A program made the position numbers and the translations under genes. Positions 24,868 through 34,213 of a stretch of DNA of 64,000 bases are shown in pieces. Within the stretch, counting starts at the first letter, position 1, and every line of letters starts with the position of its first letter. Source of the stretch: Clostridium tagluense (GTDB taxonomy: Bacteria; Bacillota; Clostridia; Clostridiales; Clostridiaceae); assembly GCF_003865095.1 (NCBI RefSeq), contig NZ_BHYK01000001.1, positions 124,001-188,000 on the forward strand, written 5' to 3'. Under the pieces are notes generated by a model that was not told the origin of the DNA, searched no databases, and worked only from the letters and a program-made list of their open reading frames with translations.

Positions 24868-26430
24868 ATGGAGATAAATTTAATAAGAGAAAATATAGAG
24901 TATGAACAACTGCTAGGAGAAAATACTGCGGATACTGTAGTAAAAGAAGAATATGTAATACCAGATACTCATCCAGACGTTAGAGAAATTCTTATGTTAG
25001 ACGTTAAAGCCATTATAAATTCTAAAGAAATAATTGAAGATAAGGTATATTTAGAAGGGCAACTTCAATATAATGTACTTTATATTTCAAAAGATCAAGA
25101 ACGCAGTGATGTGGAAAATGTAGTATATAGTTCTAAATTTTCAAATACAATAGATGTAATGGGTGCCAGGCCTGAAATGCTTTGTGATGCTGAGTGTTTT
25201 CTAGAACATATGGAGTGTAGGATAGTTAATGAGAGAAAAATATGTCTAGAAGGTATTTTGAAGTTAAAATCTGAAGTGTATAAAAGTTTTAGTTTTCAAA
25301 TAGTTAAAGATATTGAAGCTGTAAAGGATGTTCAATATTTGAAAAATCCAGCCAGCATAGATAAAGTTACAAAGAGTTTTAATGGAGAGCTTATTGGTAA
25401 AGCAAATATAAAAGTTCCAAATGATAAACCGGAAATTGTTAAAGTTATAAAATATGATGTTAATGTTCACAAAAAAGAAGTAAAACTGTACGACGGTAAA
25501 ATTCAAATTAATGCTTTTGCATGTATTAATATAATGTATAAGGGAAGAGATAGTAGGGAATTATTTTATATTGAGCAGGAAGTTATGCTAAATAAAGAGC
25601 TGGATTTTGAAGATGTAAGCCCTTATATGGAAAATTATACAGACTTTAGAGTGGATGCTATGGGATTTGACATTAAGGAAGATGATTTAGGAGAAAAAAG
25701 GATTATTGATGTAGAATTTTTGATAAAAACTAATACCAGGGCTGTGCACAAAGAAGAAGTGGATATGATTGAAGATGTTTATTCACCAACTACAAAGCTT
25801 GAGATGGATAAAAAAGATTATGGACTTAATGTAATGCAAGGGCAATTATTAACTGAGACCTTAGTTAAGGGAGATATAGAATTAAATAATACTATGGCAA
25901 AACCAAGCAAGGTTATTATGTGTAATGCTAGCGTTTGTGTAACAGACAAAAAAGTCATTGAGGATAAGGTTATAATTGAGGGTATAATGAATGTAACCGT
26001 ATTATATAGAAGTGATGATGAAGAAAAATACCTTTCTTCGGTTTCAGAAGAGATTCCGTTTACCTGTGGGGCTGAGATATTAGGAACTAAGATAAATATG
26101 AGCAGTGTGTGTAAGGTTTCTCTAGAAAATATAAATGCAGATATTGAGGTTGGAAATATAGCAATTAGAGCTGTAGTTAAAGTATATGCAAGAGTAAATT
26201 ACATGGTGCAAAAGAAATTTTTAGTTGACGTTTATCCAATAGAGGGAGAAGTGCCTAAGAAAAAAGCTAGTATTACCATTTATGTAGTTCAATCTGGGGA
26301 CACCTTATGGAAAATTGCTAAAAAATATAATACTACAATGCAAGAAGTTGCAAGGGTTAACGGGATAGAAGATCCTAATGTTATAAAAGTTTCACAAAAA
26401 CTTATGATACCAGGTAGAATAATTATATAA
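24868..26430 (+). CDS. SPOCS-domain spore protein with C-terminal LysM
   Basis: A 520-residue protein from ATG 24868 behind AGGAGG; in-frame codons upstream have no ribosome site. It holds repeated SPOCS (DUF3794) units: the first includes VVKEEYVIPDTHPDVREIL and later ones repeat the pattern EDKVIIEGIMNVTVLY. The last 48 residues are a LysM domain (VVQSGDTLWKIAKKYNTTMQEVARVNGI) that would bind peptidoglycan or spore cortex. The combination is typical of clostridial proteins beside yabG-veg and resembles SafA/SipL, which tie the coat to the cortex. Its exact role here is inference. Confidence 0.88.
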   Translation: MEINLIRENIEYEQLLGENTADTVVKEEYVIPDTHPDVREILMLDVKAIINSKEIIEDKVYLEGQLQYNVLYISKDQERSDVENVVYSSKFSNTIDVMGARPEMLCDAECFLEHMECRIVNERKICLEGILKLKSEVYKSFSFQIVKDIEAVKDVQYLKNPASIDKVTKSFNGELIGKANIKVPNDKPEIVKVIKYDVNVHKKEVKLYDGKIQINAFACINIMYKGRDSRELFYIEQEVMLNKELDFEDVSPYMENYTDFRVDAMGFDIKEDDLGEKRIIDVEFLIKTNTRAVHKEEVDMIEDVYSPTTKLEMDKKDYGLNVMQGQLLTETLVKGDIELNNTMAKPSKVIMCNASVCVTDKKVIEDKVIIEGIMNVTVLYRSDDEEKYLSSVSEEIPFTCGAEILGTKINMSSVCKVSLENINADIEVGNIAIRAVVKVYARVNYMVQKKFLVDVYPIEGEVPKKKASITIYVVQSGDTLWKIAKKYNTTMQEVARVNGIEDPNVIKVSQKLMIPGRIII

Positions 26431-26442
26431 ACAAATTTTAAT

Positions 26443-26485
26443 AAATAACAAGTCATTATATAATATTTGACTTGTTATTTATTTT
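26443..26485 (+). terminator. Terminator after the SPOCS-LysM gene
   Basis: 13-base perfect arms AAATAACAAGTCA and its complement (26443-26455, 26468-26480), then ATTTT. The arm is nearly the same as that at 27616. Confidence 0.85.
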
Positions 26486-26671
26486 ATATATGCATTATTT
26501 TAAATTATATGTAGCAATATTAAATTTGTTGTAATATACTAATTTCATTAACAAAATTTCACAAGAGAAGGCTAATCTTATATAAGGCTATGAATTCCTA
26601 GTGAGGAATAAACAATTATTAATTAATTAAGAGGCTTTAGTGGATTCACAATAAAGAGTTGGAGGAAAATC

Positions 26672-27514
26672 ATGTTAGTAAAAGCTTATGGGAAAATAAA
26701 TATATCTTTAGATATAGTAGGTAAAAGAGAAGATGGATATCATTTGCTCAAAATGATTATGCAAAATGTAGATTTATATGATTCTATGTCCTTTCAAAAA
26801 TGCAATAAAGGTATTAATATAAGTTGTAATAAACCTTACATACCTACAGATGAGAAGAATTTAGTATATAAAGCTGCAAAACTTTTTATGGAAACTTATA
26901 ATATTAGCGAAGGTGTAAATATATATCTCAAGAAAAATATTCCTGTAGCTGCTGGTATGGCAGGTGGGAGTACAGATGCAGCGGCTGTTTTTAAAACATT
27001 GAAAGAGTTATTCGAAATGGATATAGACGACAATGAACTTATGAATTTAGGGGTAAAAATAGGCGCAGACGTCCCTTATTGTATAATAGGGGGGACTGCA
27101 CTGTGCGAAGGTATAGGAGATATTATTACTCCACTCGCCCCTTTTAAAAATCAAATTTTAGTGTTAGTTAAGCCTAATTTTGGGGTATCAACTAAAGAAG
27201 TTTACAAAAACTTAGATATTAGTAAAATCTTTAAGCATCCAGATACAGAGGCCTTAATAAAAGCTATGGAAGAAGAAAAATTACAAGATGTATGCAACAA
27301 TATGAAAAATTTACTTGAAAATGTTACCCTAAGAAAATATCCAGTTCTCAAAAGAATAAAAGAGGATATGATTAGAATGGGGGCAATGGGTGCAATGATG
27401 AGCGGAAGTGGACCCACAATATTTGCTTTTTTTGATGATATGTTAAAAGCTCAAAGATGTTATGATAAATTTAAAACTCAATATAAAGAAGTATATATAA
27501 CAAGAACCATTTAG
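26672..27514 (+). CDS. ispE: IspE, 4-diphosphocytidyl-2-C-methyl-D-erythritol kinase
   Basis: A 280-residue GHMP kinase behind TTGGAGG. Motifs: AYGKINISLDIVGKREDGYH at the start, the ATP loop PVAAGMAGGSTDAAAV near residue 92, and MMSGSGPTIFAFF near the end. It phosphorylates CDP-ME in the methylerythritol phosphate route to isoprenoid precursors. Terminators lie on both sides, so it is transcribed alone. Confidence 0.95.
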   Translation: MLVKAYGKINISLDIVGKREDGYHLLKMIMQNVDLYDSMSFQKCNKGINISCNKPYIPTDEKNLVYKAAKLFMETYNISEGVNIYLKKNIPVAAGMAGGSTDAAAVFKTLKELFEMDIDDNELMNLGVKIGADVPYCIIGGTALCEGIGDIITPLAPFKNQILVLVKPNFGVSTKEVYKNLDISKIFKHPDTEALIKAMEEEKLQDVCNNMKNLLENVTLRKYPVLKRIKEDMIRMGAMGAMMSGSGPTIFAFFDDMLKAQRCYDKFKTQYKEVYITRTI

Positions 27515-27540
27515 AATTAATTTTATAGTGAAATATAAGA

Positions 27541-27575
27541 ACGTGGAAAAGCCTTTGTGGTTTTTTCACGTTTTT
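27541..27575 (+). terminator. Terminator after ispE
   Basis: Arms ACGTGGAAAA (27541-27550) and TTTTTCACGT, with one G-U pair, ending in a T run at 27571-27575. Confidence 0.8.
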
Positions 27576-27615
27576 ATGTGGTTAGCCCAGTATGGGCGAA
27601 CCATAAGCTAGATTT

Positions 27616-27660
27616 AAATAACAAGACAGTGTATTAGTATATTGTCTTGTTATTTATTTT
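27616..27660 (+). terminator. Second hairpin after ispE
   Basis: Perfect 13-base arms (27616-27628, 27643-27655) with a T-rich tail. The outer arm AAATAACAAG matches that of the terminator at 26443. Confidence 0.8.
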
Positions 27661-27789
27661 CCATGACTAAGTGAATATTTTCTGCAAGTGTCGTTAAAAC
27701 TAGTTTAAACAAAGTAAAATCAGCTTGCTTACGTATAAAGTTTTATAATTTATTTTTTTGCTAATTATACTAAAAGAGGGAGAAAAATA

Positions 27790-27981
27790 ATGAGAATCTT
27801 AAACTTATTTGATGTATATTTTTTAATAATGATGGTGTTGCAAGGTTCAGTTGTACTTTCTGTGGATGCAAGAAATTTTAAAAAATCTGGTGATGATATT
27901 ACCAGTAAAAAAGCACGTACCTTAGGCTTACTCGCAATTATCATAGCTATAATTCTATTTACACTGAGGTTCATATTTTAA
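27790..27981 (+). CDS. Small two-helix membrane protein upstream of the germinant receptor (CLC_0170-like)
   Basis: A 63-residue protein behind AGAGGGAG. It has two hydrophobic helices (about residues 6-24 and 44-62) joined by a short charged loop DARNFKKSGDDITSKKARTLG. Small proteins of this kind sit beside GerA-type operons in clostridia. In form it resembles the small GerD/GerX-type partners, but I cannot assign a mechanism. It lies 41 bases before the receptor A gene. Confidence 0.65.
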   Translation: MRILNLFDVYFLIMMVLQGSVVLSVDARNFKKSGDDITSKKARTLGLLAIIIAIILFTLRFIF

Positions 27982-28022
27982 TTTATGTGAATTTATACAT
28001 ATATATAAGGAGGTGAAGCAAT

Positions 28023-29483
28023 ATGAAAGAGATGATTGATGATGAAATTCAGCTTGAAGCTGAAAAAAACATAGAGTATTTAAAAGAACTTTTGAAGGAT
28101 AACTCTGATGTGATTTTTAGAACTTTCAATGTAGGAGATTGGAAGGCAGCTATAGTTTATATTGATGGAATGGCAGATAAACTTCTATTAGACCACTATG
28201 TTTTAGAACCATTAATGTTATGTTCAAAGGGAATAGAGAAAACCAAGCAAATAAAAGACAATATACTTTCAGTTACTGATATGCACGAAGTCAAAAAATT
28301 AAGTGAAGGAGTTAATGCAGCACTTTCCGGGGATACATTAATGTTTATAGATGAGTTAAATTGTGCCTATGTTATTGCAACGCGTTTTTGGCCCGTTCGG
28401 GGGGTAGGTGACCCATCTGGTGAAACTGTAATTAGAGGAGCACGAGATGGCTTTACAGAAACTGTAAGATTTAATACTGCTTTAATAAGAAGACGAATTA
28501 GAGATACCAGGCTAAGAATTAAACCTAAAGCTATAGGAGCTAGATCGAAAACCGATGTGGCCATTATGTATATTGACGATATAGTAAATAAAGAAGTACT
28601 AGAAGAGTTAAATCGTAGGGTAGATAAAATAAACATTGATGCAGTTTTTGATTCTGCCTATATTGAGCAGCTAATAGAGGATAATAAATATTCTCCCTTT
28701 CCTCAAATACAAAGTACAGAGAGGCCAGATGTAGTAGCGGCAGCGCTGTACGAAGGTAGAGTAGCACTAGTTGTAGATAATTCTCCCTTTGTAATTATTG
28801 TTCCAACTACTTTACCTAGTTTATTTCAATCTCCAGATGATTATTACCAAAGGTGGATGCATAGCTCTATGGTTAGATTTATTAGGATGATTTCTATATT
28901 TATATCGCTTATGGCACCGGCATTTTATGTAGCCATTACCTCTTTTCATACAGATATAATACCTACTAAATTAGCCTATGCTATAGCAGCTTCTAGAGAA
29001 GGAGTACCATTTCCTGCATTTGTAGAAGCTATAATTATGGAATTGTTTTTAGCTCTTCTTATGGAGGCTGTGGTTAGATTACCAAAGCCTATTGGAGCGA
29101 CTATTGGTATTGTAGGAGGACTTATTATAGGGCAATCTGCAGTGAGTGCAGGAATAGCTAGTCCCATTATGATAATTATTGTGGCAATTACTGCTATTAC
29201 TACATTTGTAACTCCTAATTATGAAGTTACTGCGGCTTTTAGATTTGTACGAATTCTCCTTATTATCGCTTCGGCAATTGTAGGCTTTTATGGGATAGTA
29301 ATGGGGCTCATTATACTTCTCATTCATTTAGTTAGAATGAAGAGTTTTGGAATACCTTATTTAGCACCAGCAGTAGATACGAGTATTGCGGATTTAAAAG
29401 ATATGTATATTAGGTCACCAATATCCAAGCTAAAAGAAAGGCCTAAATATATGAAAACGGGAGATAAGATAAGACAGAAATAA
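28023..29483 (+). CDS. Germinant receptor A subunit (GerA/Spore_GerA family)
   Basis: A 486-residue protein behind AAGGAGGTGA. A soluble N-terminal half is followed by about five membrane segments from residue 290 on. Landmark sequences are GDPSGETVIRGARDGFTETVRFN, IRDTRLRIK and SPDDYYQRW. With the B and C subunits it forms the nutrient receptor of the spore inner membrane. It is the first gene of a compact A-B-C operon; the signal it senses cannot be read from sequence. Confidence 0.93.
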   Translation: MKEMIDDEIQLEAEKNIEYLKELLKDNSDVIFRTFNVGDWKAAIVYIDGMADKLLLDHYVLEPLMLCSKGIEKTKQIKDNILSVTDMHEVKKLSEGVNAALSGDTLMFIDELNCAYVIATRFWPVRGVGDPSGETVIRGARDGFTETVRFNTALIRRRIRDTRLRIKPKAIGARSKTDVAIMYIDDIVNKEVLEELNRRVDKINIDAVFDSAYIEQLIEDNKYSPFPQIQSTERPDVVAAALYEGRVALVVDNSPFVIIVPTTLPSLFQSPDDYYQRWMHSSMVRFIRMISIFISLMAPAFYVAITSFHTDIIPTKLAYAIAASREGVPFPAFVEAIIMELFLALLMEAVVRLPKPIGATIGIVGGLIIGQSAVSAGIASPIMIIIVAITAITTFVTPNYEVTAAFRFVRILLIIASAIVGFYGIVMGLIILLIHLVRMKSFGIPYLAPAVDTSIADLKDMYIRSPISKLKERPKYMKTGDKIRQK

Positions 29484-29516
29484 TTTGTATCATCTTTTAT
29501 GTGGAGGTGAAGTATT

Positions 29517-30632
29517 ATGAAAGATAAAAAAATAATTGGAGATTTCGCTTTATTTACTACTGTAGTGGTGGCAATGGTAGGTATAGGAATATTTTCTTGC
29601 CCAAAGGAAGTCACAGATAAAGTAGGTAGTGACGCCTGGATAGTTATTTTAACTTCAGGAATAGTAATTTTTTTATTACTATATCTTATATACCTGGTTA
29701 TGAAAAAAAATGATTTTGAAGATCTTACAAACATATTGCAGAATAATTTTGGTAGATTCCTTGGAGGAGCATTTGCTATTATTTTTGCGATTTATAGTAT
29801 ATTTATTGTGTCTCTTGGGATGAGGGAATTTGTTGAAGTAATTAGACTGTTTTTATTGAGACAGACACCGTCAGAATTTATTTTAATTACCACGATTTTA
29901 GCAGGTACCTATTTAGTTAGAGGAGAAATAGGTGATTTAGTTAAGTTTAATGAAATTTCCTTCTGGATTATTTTCCTCCCAACTTTTGTAGTGTTCATAC
30001 TTATCGCTATAAATGCGGACTTTACAAATTTATTACCAGTACTTAACAATAAACCCTCCAATTACTTTAGTGCTTCTAGATATGCAATATTCTGTTTTGG
30101 GGGATTTGAAATAGCCTATCTTATTCTTCCTTACGTTAAGAATAAGAAAAATTCATTCCGTATCCTAAGAAAGGGTATTATGTTTGTATCGATTTTTTAT
30201 GCAATTGTAATGATACTTGTTTTAGCTATTTTATCTAAAGCACAGAGTAGAATTTTATTATGGCCAACTATTTCTATGATCAGATCTTTATATATACCAG
30301 GAACATTTATAGAGCGTTGGGAAGGAATAGTAATGGCGCTTTGGATACTTTTTTATTTCACCACCTTTATTAACACATACTTCTTTTCTAGTGAGATTGT
30401 AAAAAACGTATTTAAATTGAAAGATATTAAAATATCTTCACTTTTAATTATGCCTATTATTTATGTCGTAGCGTTATATCCAGAAAATATAGCAGAAGTT
30501 TATACATTGCAATACAAAACCACTCCAATTATATACACTTCTATATTTGTTTTTGTAATTTTACCCATACTTATACTGCTCATGGGCAAAATTAAAGGTA
30601 AAGGGAGGTGGAAAAGTACAGATGAAATTTAA
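29517..30632 (+). CDS. Germinant receptor B subunit (GerB-type APC-fold permease)
   Basis: A 371-residue integral membrane protein with about ten segments, behind GGAGGTGA. The opening KIIGDFALFTTVVVAMVGIGIFSCP and the conserved YFFSSEIVKNVFKL late segment match Spore_GerB permeases, which bind the germinant. It overlaps the C-subunit gene by 11 bases. Confidence 0.92.
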   Translation: MKDKKIIGDFALFTTVVVAMVGIGIFSCPKEVTDKVGSDAWIVILTSGIVIFLLLYLIYLVMKKNDFEDLTNILQNNFGRFLGGAFAIIFAIYSIFIVSLGMREFVEVIRLFLLRQTPSEFILITTILAGTYLVRGEIGDLVKFNEISFWIIFLPTFVVFILIAINADFTNLLPVLNNKPSNYFSASRYAIFCFGGFEIAYLILPYVKNKKNSFRILRKGIMFVSIFYAIVMILVLAILSKAQSRILLWPTISMIRSLYIPGTFIERWEGIVMALWILFYFTTFINTYFFSSEIVKNVFKLKDIKISSLLIMPIIYVVALYPENIAEVYTLQYKTTPIIYTSIFVFVILPILILLMGKIKGKGRWKSTDEI

Positions 30633-31797
30633 GATGGCTTTACCCATTATCCTAAGCTGCGTTTTACTTAGCGGATGTTGGGATAAAGTAGAAATAGATA
30701 GGCTCAATTTCATATCTACTATAGCTATTGACCCAGGACAAGATATTGGTAAAGAAAAGGAATTAAAAAGCATTAATCCAAAAGAGCCCTTTGCTGAGGG
30801 GCAGATTAAAAAAATTAATGTAACTTATGGATTTCCAGATATGAGTATGCTAGGGGCTGGAAAAAGTGGAAGTGCACAGGAAAAATATATTAATACGCAG
30901 GCTTACTCTATGGAAGATGCATCATCAGAAGCTATGGCTAAAAGCAGTAGAGACATATATATGGGTCATGCTAAGTTACTTATATTAAGTAGTAATTTAT
31001 TGAAATATAAAGATACTGTAAAAGAGGTAGTAGATTATCTGCAAAGAAATCCTAATATAAATAGAATGATGGATATTGTTGTCTCAGACGGCAAAGCTGA
31101 AGACTATATAAAATTCAAACCTATGACAGAAAACAGTACCCAATATTATATATCTGGACTTATGGCTAATAGTAAAAGAAACTCAAGGATTATGAGCATA
31201 AATTTAAATGAGTTCCTTATTCTTTTAAGTGAAAATGGGAATGCATTATTACCTAGAATAACTTTAGAAAAGGAAAAAAATGAATTGATTTTAACTGGTG
31301 CTGCTATAATTAACAATTATGAATTAAAAGGATATTTTAATCCCTTAGAACTAATGGACATACAACTTCTAAGTGGTAAGTTTAACACTGGCAAAAAAGT
31401 TATTTACATTGATGGTCATCCTGTTGATTATGTAATCAATGGGTATGAAAGGAAAATGAGGGTGGAGGAAGAAGGAGATAAGCTAGTCATTAATATTGAT
31501 TTAGGACTTGAGGGTCAGATAAATGGGTATTATGTAGATAAAAAAATACTGGGAAAAGAGGAATTGCAAAGGCTACAGAATACTTTTAATGACTCCATTA
31601 GTGTAGAGTGTGAAAAAATTATGAAGGTTGCTAAAGAGGAATTTGAAATAGATCCCTTTGGCGTACGGGAGCATATTGAAAAGTTTAAACCTTCCTTATG
31701 GAATAAGATAGAAAAGGATTGGAAAGGGAAATATAAAAATGCAATAGTCAAGGTTACTGTTAATACTGAAATAAGAAGAATCGGAGCAGTTCAGTGA
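30622..31797 (+). CDS. Germinant receptor C subunit (Ger(x)C lipoprotein)
   Basis: A 391-residue exported lipoprotein. The lipobox LLSGCW puts the acylated Cys near residue 19, followed by the family opening DKVEIDRLNFISTIAIDPG. The C-terminal domain ends with WNKIEKDWKGKYKNAIVKVTVNTEIRRIG. It anchors on the outer face of the inner membrane of the spore and completes the receptor. The start overlaps the B gene, showing translational coupling. Confidence 0.92.
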   Translation: MKFKMALPIILSCVLLSGCWDKVEIDRLNFISTIAIDPGQDIGKEKELKSINPKEPFAEGQIKKINVTYGFPDMSMLGAGKSGSAQEKYINTQAYSMEDASSEAMAKSSRDIYMGHAKLLILSSNLLKYKDTVKEVVDYLQRNPNINRMMDIVVSDGKAEDYIKFKPMTENSTQYYISGLMANSKRNSRIMSINLNEFLILLSENGNALLPRITLEKEKNELILTGAAIINNYELKGYFNPLELMDIQLLSGKFNTGKKVIYIDGHPVDYVINGYERKMRVEEEGDKLVINIDLGLEGQINGYYVDKKILGKEELQRLQNTFNDSISVECEKIMKVAKEEFEIDPFGVREHIEKFKPSLWNKIEKDWKGKYKNAIVKVTVNTEIRRIGAVQ

Positions 31798-31858
31798 ATA
31801 TAATTACATAATGTGGTAATAATTCTAATATAAATTATTCTATACAGGGGGGATAACC

Positions 31859-32488
31859 ATGAAAAAATTTATATTAACAAGCATTACCATAATTATTATA
31901 ATATCCATAGTTTTAAGTGGAAGTAACGTAGCTACGAAAGCTACTCAAAGCGATATTGCTGGTAAACTCATAAGGTTTCACGTAATAGCTAATAGTGATG
32001 ATAAAATAGATCAAGGGTTAAAATTAAAAGTAAGGGATTCTGTTTTAAAATATATATCACCAAAACTTGTGGATTGCAAAAATATAGAACAATCAAGAAA
32101 AATTATAAATAATGAAGATAAAAATATTAAAAAAATTGCTCAAGGCGTTATAAATAAAAATGGTTTTAAATATTCAGTAGCTACAACTTTGTCACAGGAA
32201 AATTTTCCGATTAAAACTTATGGAAATATAACGCTGCCTCAAGGAAAATATGAGGCTTATAGAATAATTATTGGAAGCGGTATCGGTCAAAACTGGTGGT
32301 GCGTTATGTTTCCGCCATTATGTTTTGTAGATATTACAAAAGGAAATGTATCTTATGATAAAACTGAGAGTGAAATGAAACAAGTATTATCAGATGATGA
32401 ATATAACTTGGTGAATAATACTGCAAGTAATAATAAAATAGTTGCGAAATTTAAATTAGTAGAAATTTTTGATAAATTATTTAGTTAA
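31859..32488 (+). CDS. spoIIR: SpoIIR, stage II sporulation signalling protein
   Basis: A 209-residue secreted protein behind ACAGGGGGG. It has an N-terminal signal/anchor (about residues 4-24), then LIRFHVIANSDDKIDQGLKLKVRDSVL, the SpoIIR signature, and WWCVMFPPLCFVD in the catalytic-fold region. Made in the forespore under sigma-F, it triggers SpoIIGA to process pro-sigma-E in the mother cell. It lies 61 bases after the receptor operon. Confidence 0.94.
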   Translation: MKKFILTSITIIIIISIVLSGSNVATKATQSDIAGKLIRFHVIANSDDKIDQGLKLKVRDSVLKYISPKLVDCKNIEQSRKIINNEDKNIKKIAQGVINKNGFKYSVATTLSQENFPIKTYGNITLPQGKYEAYRIIIGSGIGQNWWCVMFPPLCFVDITKGNVSYDKTESEMKQVLSDDEYNLVNNTASNNKIVAKFKLVEIFDKLFS

Positions 32489-32567
32489 ATAAAATATATA
32501 CAAAACTACTGCTAGATACCAAGTCGTAATTGGTGTTTACTAGTGAGAAATTCCAGGAGGAAAATAT

Positions 32568-33938
32568 ATGAAAATGCTAAAGAAAAGAATATTGTATACA
32601 AGTGCGGTAACTATAATTGTTGTATTCTCAACTACTTTTGCTATACTAATGTTTTTAGAGAGGCTAGATTATAGAAATTATCTTCAAGGACAATATAGTA
32701 AAAATATGTATGAGCTTATTAGCTCTGTACAAAACATAAGAGTAAATCTAGGTAAAGCTGCTATTGTGGGTTCTAGAGAGCAAAGTATAGTAGTTTTCGA
32801 AGAAATTTTTAGACACTCGGATACTGCAAACGATAAATTGCATTCCTTGCCAATAGAACAATCAGTTGTTGGCGACACTAGTAAATTTTTAACTCAAGTA
32901 GGGGATTTCTGCTATAGTTTAGCAAAGGCAACATCAGAAGGAAAGGACTTGAGTGCTAAGCAATATGAGTTAATTGACCAATTAGAAATGCAATCATATA
33001 CACTTCAGGAGCAATTAAATGCAGTGCTATCTGATATAAATGATGGTAAAGTGAAATGGGGAGAGATTAGAAAAAAAAGTACTTCCGTATTTGCAAAAGT
33101 AGGAGATGACCTTGTGAATGAGAAATTCAAGGGAATACAAAAACAAGTAGTTCAATATCCAGCATTAATTTATGATGGGCCTTTTTCTGATAATACCTTA
33201 GAAATAAAGCCTAAAATAATATCTCAAAAAGAGGTAAGTCAAAGTGATGCAGTTAAAACAATAAAAAATATATTTGGCGAAGATAAAATAGAAAGCATAG
33301 AAAATAAACAAGTACAAGGGAAAACTAAAATACCCTCCTACACCTTTTACGTAACATTTAAAGGGAGAGCTAAAGAGGAGCCTAAAACAGTAATAGAAGT
33401 AAGCAAAAACGGAAGTAGAATATTATATTTGTTAGATAATAGGTCTATAGGAAAGGCAACAATAGATATTAAAAAGGCAATAAAGGGTGGAAGTGAATTT
33501 ATTGGAAAAATAGGATATAAAAATATGGAACCTACATATACCTTAAATTATGAAAACACAGCAGTAGTAAGCTATGTATATAAACAAGGAGAAGTAGCTA
33601 TTTATCCAGATCAAGTAAAGCTTAAGATTGCACTAGATGATGGTAGTATTATAGGAATTGAATCTGAAAAATTTTTGGTATCACATGTTGAAAAGAGAAA
33701 AATAAATGCGCCAAAAATAAATGCAGTAAAAGCGCAGGAAAGAGTTGGAAAGCGTCTGAAAATAAGTAAAATAAGCTTAGCTATTATACCTACTGAGATG
33801 AATAAAGAGGTTCTGTGCTATGAATTTTTAGGCTCATATAAGGAGAAAAACTTTATAGTATATATTAATGCTGATACTGGGTATGAGCAAAGAATAATGG
33901 AAATAATAGATACTCCTAATGGCAAATTAACTATTTAG
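32568..33938 (+). CDS. ypeB: YpeB, spore germination/cortex protein
   Basis: A 456-residue membrane-anchored protein behind CCAGGAGG. One N-terminal transmembrane segment (about residues 8-28) is followed by LDYRNYLQGQYSKNMYELISSVQNI and tandem PepSY-like domains in the C-terminal half. YpeB holds the lytic transglycosylase SleB at the cortex and is needed for cortex hydrolysis. Unlike in most Bacillus genomes, no sleB gene stands next to it in this window. Confidence 0.9.
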   Translation: MKMLKKRILYTSAVTIIVVFSTTFAILMFLERLDYRNYLQGQYSKNMYELISSVQNIRVNLGKAAIVGSREQSIVVFEEIFRHSDTANDKLHSLPIEQSVVGDTSKFLTQVGDFCYSLAKATSEGKDLSAKQYELIDQLEMQSYTLQEQLNAVLSDINDGKVKWGEIRKKSTSVFAKVGDDLVNEKFKGIQKQVVQYPALIYDGPFSDNTLEIKPKIISQKEVSQSDAVKTIKNIFGEDKIESIENKQVQGKTKIPSYTFYVTFKGRAKEEPKTVIEVSKNGSRILYLLDNRSIGKATIDIKKAIKGGSEFIGKIGYKNMEPTYTLNYENTAVVSYVYKQGEVAIYPDQVKLKIALDDGSIIGIESEKFLVSHVEKRKINAPKINAVKAQERVGKRLKISKISLAIIPTEMNKEVLCYEFLGSYKEKNFIVYINADTGYEQRIMEIIDTPNGKLTI

Positions 33939-33978
33939 CCGTAAGGGCTAAGACGTTGCAAAGGCTATCTTACGTAAG

Positions 33979-34018
33979 AGAGGATATATTGCATTAAGTG
34001 CACATATATCCTCTTTTC
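33979..34018 (+). terminator. Terminator after ypeB
   Basis: 11-base perfect arms (33979-33989, 34004-34014) with TTTT following. Confidence 0.85.
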
Positions 34019-34213
34019 TATTGAATTATTTTAGATTTACCATTATAATTTGTAGTGGTGTCATTATGGAGGCTGTTTAAAATTGAGAAATAAATCTTAG
34101 AAATTAAAATACAAAGTAATATAAATGATATAATATGATGATAAATTTATTTAGTAAACTTATGTTTTTATTATTCATAAACTAGTTATCATGGTTGTAA
34201 GGAGAGATGAAAA

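Noticed and set aside
29357-29734. Minus-strand ORF of 125 codons across the germinant receptor A/B junction
   Set aside because: Antisense to two well-supported ger genes, with no ribosome site.
34060-34110. GAGGCTGTTT words at 34070 and 36710 as insertion-sequence ends
   Set aside because: Only about ten bases agree, no second end is found in the right orientation and no transposase lies between.
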